Shown: in pieces, positions 24,376 through 25,041 of the stretch | How the letters are laid out: each line of letters opens with the position of its first letter | Position numbering within the stretch: the first letter of the stretch is position 1 | From: Richelia sp. UBA3308 | GTDB taxonomy: Bacteria > Cyanobacteriota > Cyanobacteriia > Cyanobacteriales > Nostocaceae | Assembly: GCA_002361335.1 (NCBI GenBank) | Contig: DESS01000012.1 | Location: 1-25,041, forward strand | Reading direction: 5' to 3' | Length of the DNA stretch: 25,041 nucleotides | Translations under genes and position numbers: made by a program | The notes under the pieces: generated by a model | What the model saw: the letters and a program-made list of their open reading frames with translations, nothing else | What the model was told of the DNA's origin: nothing | Databases searched by the model: none

Positions 24376-24900
24376 ATGGGATTATTTGACCAAGTTTTGA
24401 GTGCGGTTAACAACCCCGAAACCCAAGGTAGTATGGACCAAATTGGTGGTATTCTCAATACTGTGCAGCAATTGAGCGGTAATGCGGGTACGGATTCCTC
24501 TACAGTACAATCCGCTATGGGAGTTGTTGGTAATTTTGTTCGCTCCTCTTTACAGGAAAAGCGAGACACAGAAGGTGAAGCACAAGCTCAATCTATCCTA
24601 GACCAATTTAGCGGTACTTCCCCCAATTCTCAAGCTGTTAATAGTCTTTTTTCTGGAGTTATGCAGCAGCAGGTAGCCCAAGCCATCGCCCAACGTACTG
24701 GTTTGGATGTGGCTGTGGGTAAACAAATGTTACCGATGTTAGTTCCTTTGGTACTGCAATTTTTGCAATCCGGTGCTAATTCTCAAAATCCCCAATCTGG
24801 TGGAAATTCTGTTCTTAACAGTTTCCTCGATGCTGACGGCGATGGTGATGTGGATATTTCTGATGCTATGGGACTAGCTAGCCGTTTTATGGGAAAATAA
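24376..24900 (+). CDS. DUF937 protein with C-terminal dockerin/EF-hand-like calcium loop
   Basis: This 174-residue protein starts M-G-L-F-D-Q-V-L-S-A-V, the usual start of the DUF937 (YidB-like) family. It is helical, with Q-Q-Q-V-A-Q-A-I-A-Q-R-T-G-L and M-L-P-M-L-V-P-L-V-L-Q-F-L in the second half. Residues 152-163 read D-A-D-G-D-G-D-V-D-I-S-D, followed by A-M-G-L-A-S-R-F-M. This is a single calcium-binding loop of the dockerin/EF-hand type; position 12 is Asp rather than the Glu of classic EF-hands, which favours a dockerin-like half-repeat. No signal peptide is seen. Function is unknown. A ribosome-binding site, AGGAG, lies 10 nt before the ATG, and a hairpin follows the stop. Confidence 0.9.
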   Translation: MGLFDQVLSAVNNPETQGSMDQIGGILNTVQQLSGNAGTDSSTVQSAMGVVGNFVRSSLQEKRDTEGEAQAQSILDQFSGTSPNSQAVNSLFSGVMQQQVAQAIAQRTGLDVAVGKQMLPMLVPLVLQFLQSGANSQNPQSGGNSVLNSFLDADGDGDVDISDAMGLASRFMGK

Positions 24901-24932
24901 CTTAGTTGATAGTTGTTATCATTTTGAGAGAT

Positions 24933-24955
24933 TCCCACCCTTAAAAGGGGTGGGA
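24933..24955 (+). terminator. Terminator hairpin after the DUF937 gene
   Basis: TCCCACCC (24933-24940) and GGGTGGGA (24948-24955) form a perfect 8-bp GC-rich stem with a 7-nt loop, followed by TTGTTGAGTT, 32 nt after the stop codon. The position and the T-rich tail fit an intrinsic terminator. Confidence 0.7.
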
Positions 24956-25009
24956 TTGTTGAGTTATATCATGTCCGGTTAAACAGTTATCATATCTGTG
25001 GGGGTCAAT

Positions 25010-25041
25010 GAGTAACAAGTAACGAGTAACGAGTAATGAGT
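25010..25041. repeat. Heptamer tandem repeat (GAGTAAC)n, cut by the window edge
   Basis: Units GAGTAAC, AAGTAAC, GAGTAAC and GAGTAAT follow each other, and a fifth begins at 25038. The array continues past the window, so its copy number is unknown. It is another STRR-type heptamer, different in sequence from those at 155, 22318 and 24221. Confidence 0.75.

Noticed and set aside
24933..24955. Hairpin with a CCCACCC/GGGTGGG stem considered as an IS605-type right end
   Set aside because: It lies just after the DUF937 stop codon with a T-rich tail, and no GAAG-type lead-in or tnpB remnant precedes it, so a terminator is the simpler reading.

Overview
The window looks like a chromosomal segment of a filamentous, Nostocales-type cyanobacterium. 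The DNA is AT-rich and carries nine copies of the HIP1 octamer GCGATCGC (starting at 425, 683, 3013, 4949, 9094, 16634, 19541, 22401 and 23049). It has several short tandem heptamer repeats of the cyanobacterial STRR kind next to genes. Two large membrane-anchored Ser/Thr kinases have the CVVK(K/Q)LK...SSDIYALG signature typical of this phylum. I see no tRNA, rRNA, CRISPR array or intact transposase.

Layout. 1-1047: a degenerate rhomboid-like membrane protein (minus), then a divergent gap. 1048-3159: Ser/Thr kinase with ten TPR repeats (plus). 3160-4311: a 1.15-kb gene-free stretch with hairpins, a structured block that may be a leftover IS605/TnpB right end (omega-RNA-like, minus), and two AT-rich inverted repeats. 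4312-18655: a co-directional exopolysaccharide locus of eleven genes: WecG/TagA-type glycosyltransferase, GT14 branching enzyme, GT4, two GT2 enzymes, another GT-B enzyme, a Wzx-type flippase, polysaccharide pyruvyl transferase, a Wzy/O-antigen-ligase-like protein, a PAPS sulfotransferase, and a Wzc-like co-polymerase/ATPase. 18656-18858: convergent junction with a strong 42-nt hairpin. 18859-20655: a second Ser/Thr kinase (minus). 20656-21179: non-coding. 21180-22202: Gfo/Idh/MocA oxidoreductase (minus). 22343-23884: membrane GTPase with DUF697 (minus). 24376-24900: DUF937 protein with a dockerin-like calcium loop (plus).

How the genes fit together (inference). The glycosyltransferases would build a lipid-linked repeat unit. 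The pyruvyl transferase would add ketal pyruvate and the sulfotransferase sulfate, giving an anionic polymer. The flippase, polymerase and Wzc-like protein match Wzx/Wzy-dependent export. The initiating polyprenyl-phosphate sugar transferase, the outer-membrane Wza porin and a Wzb phosphatase are not in the window, so the pathway must be completed elsewhere. Two Ser/Thr kinases with different catalytic-loop deviations bracket the locus.

The locus shows scars of rearrangement. At 7644-7788 a frameshifted 5' stub of a GT4 gene is joined to a second copy of the 3' end of the GT14 gene. At 12669-12803 a ribosome-binding site precedes a 40-codon open frame that has ATA where a start codon should be. 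These relics, the solo omega-RNA-like block and the chain of heptamer repeats are the least ordinary parts of the window.
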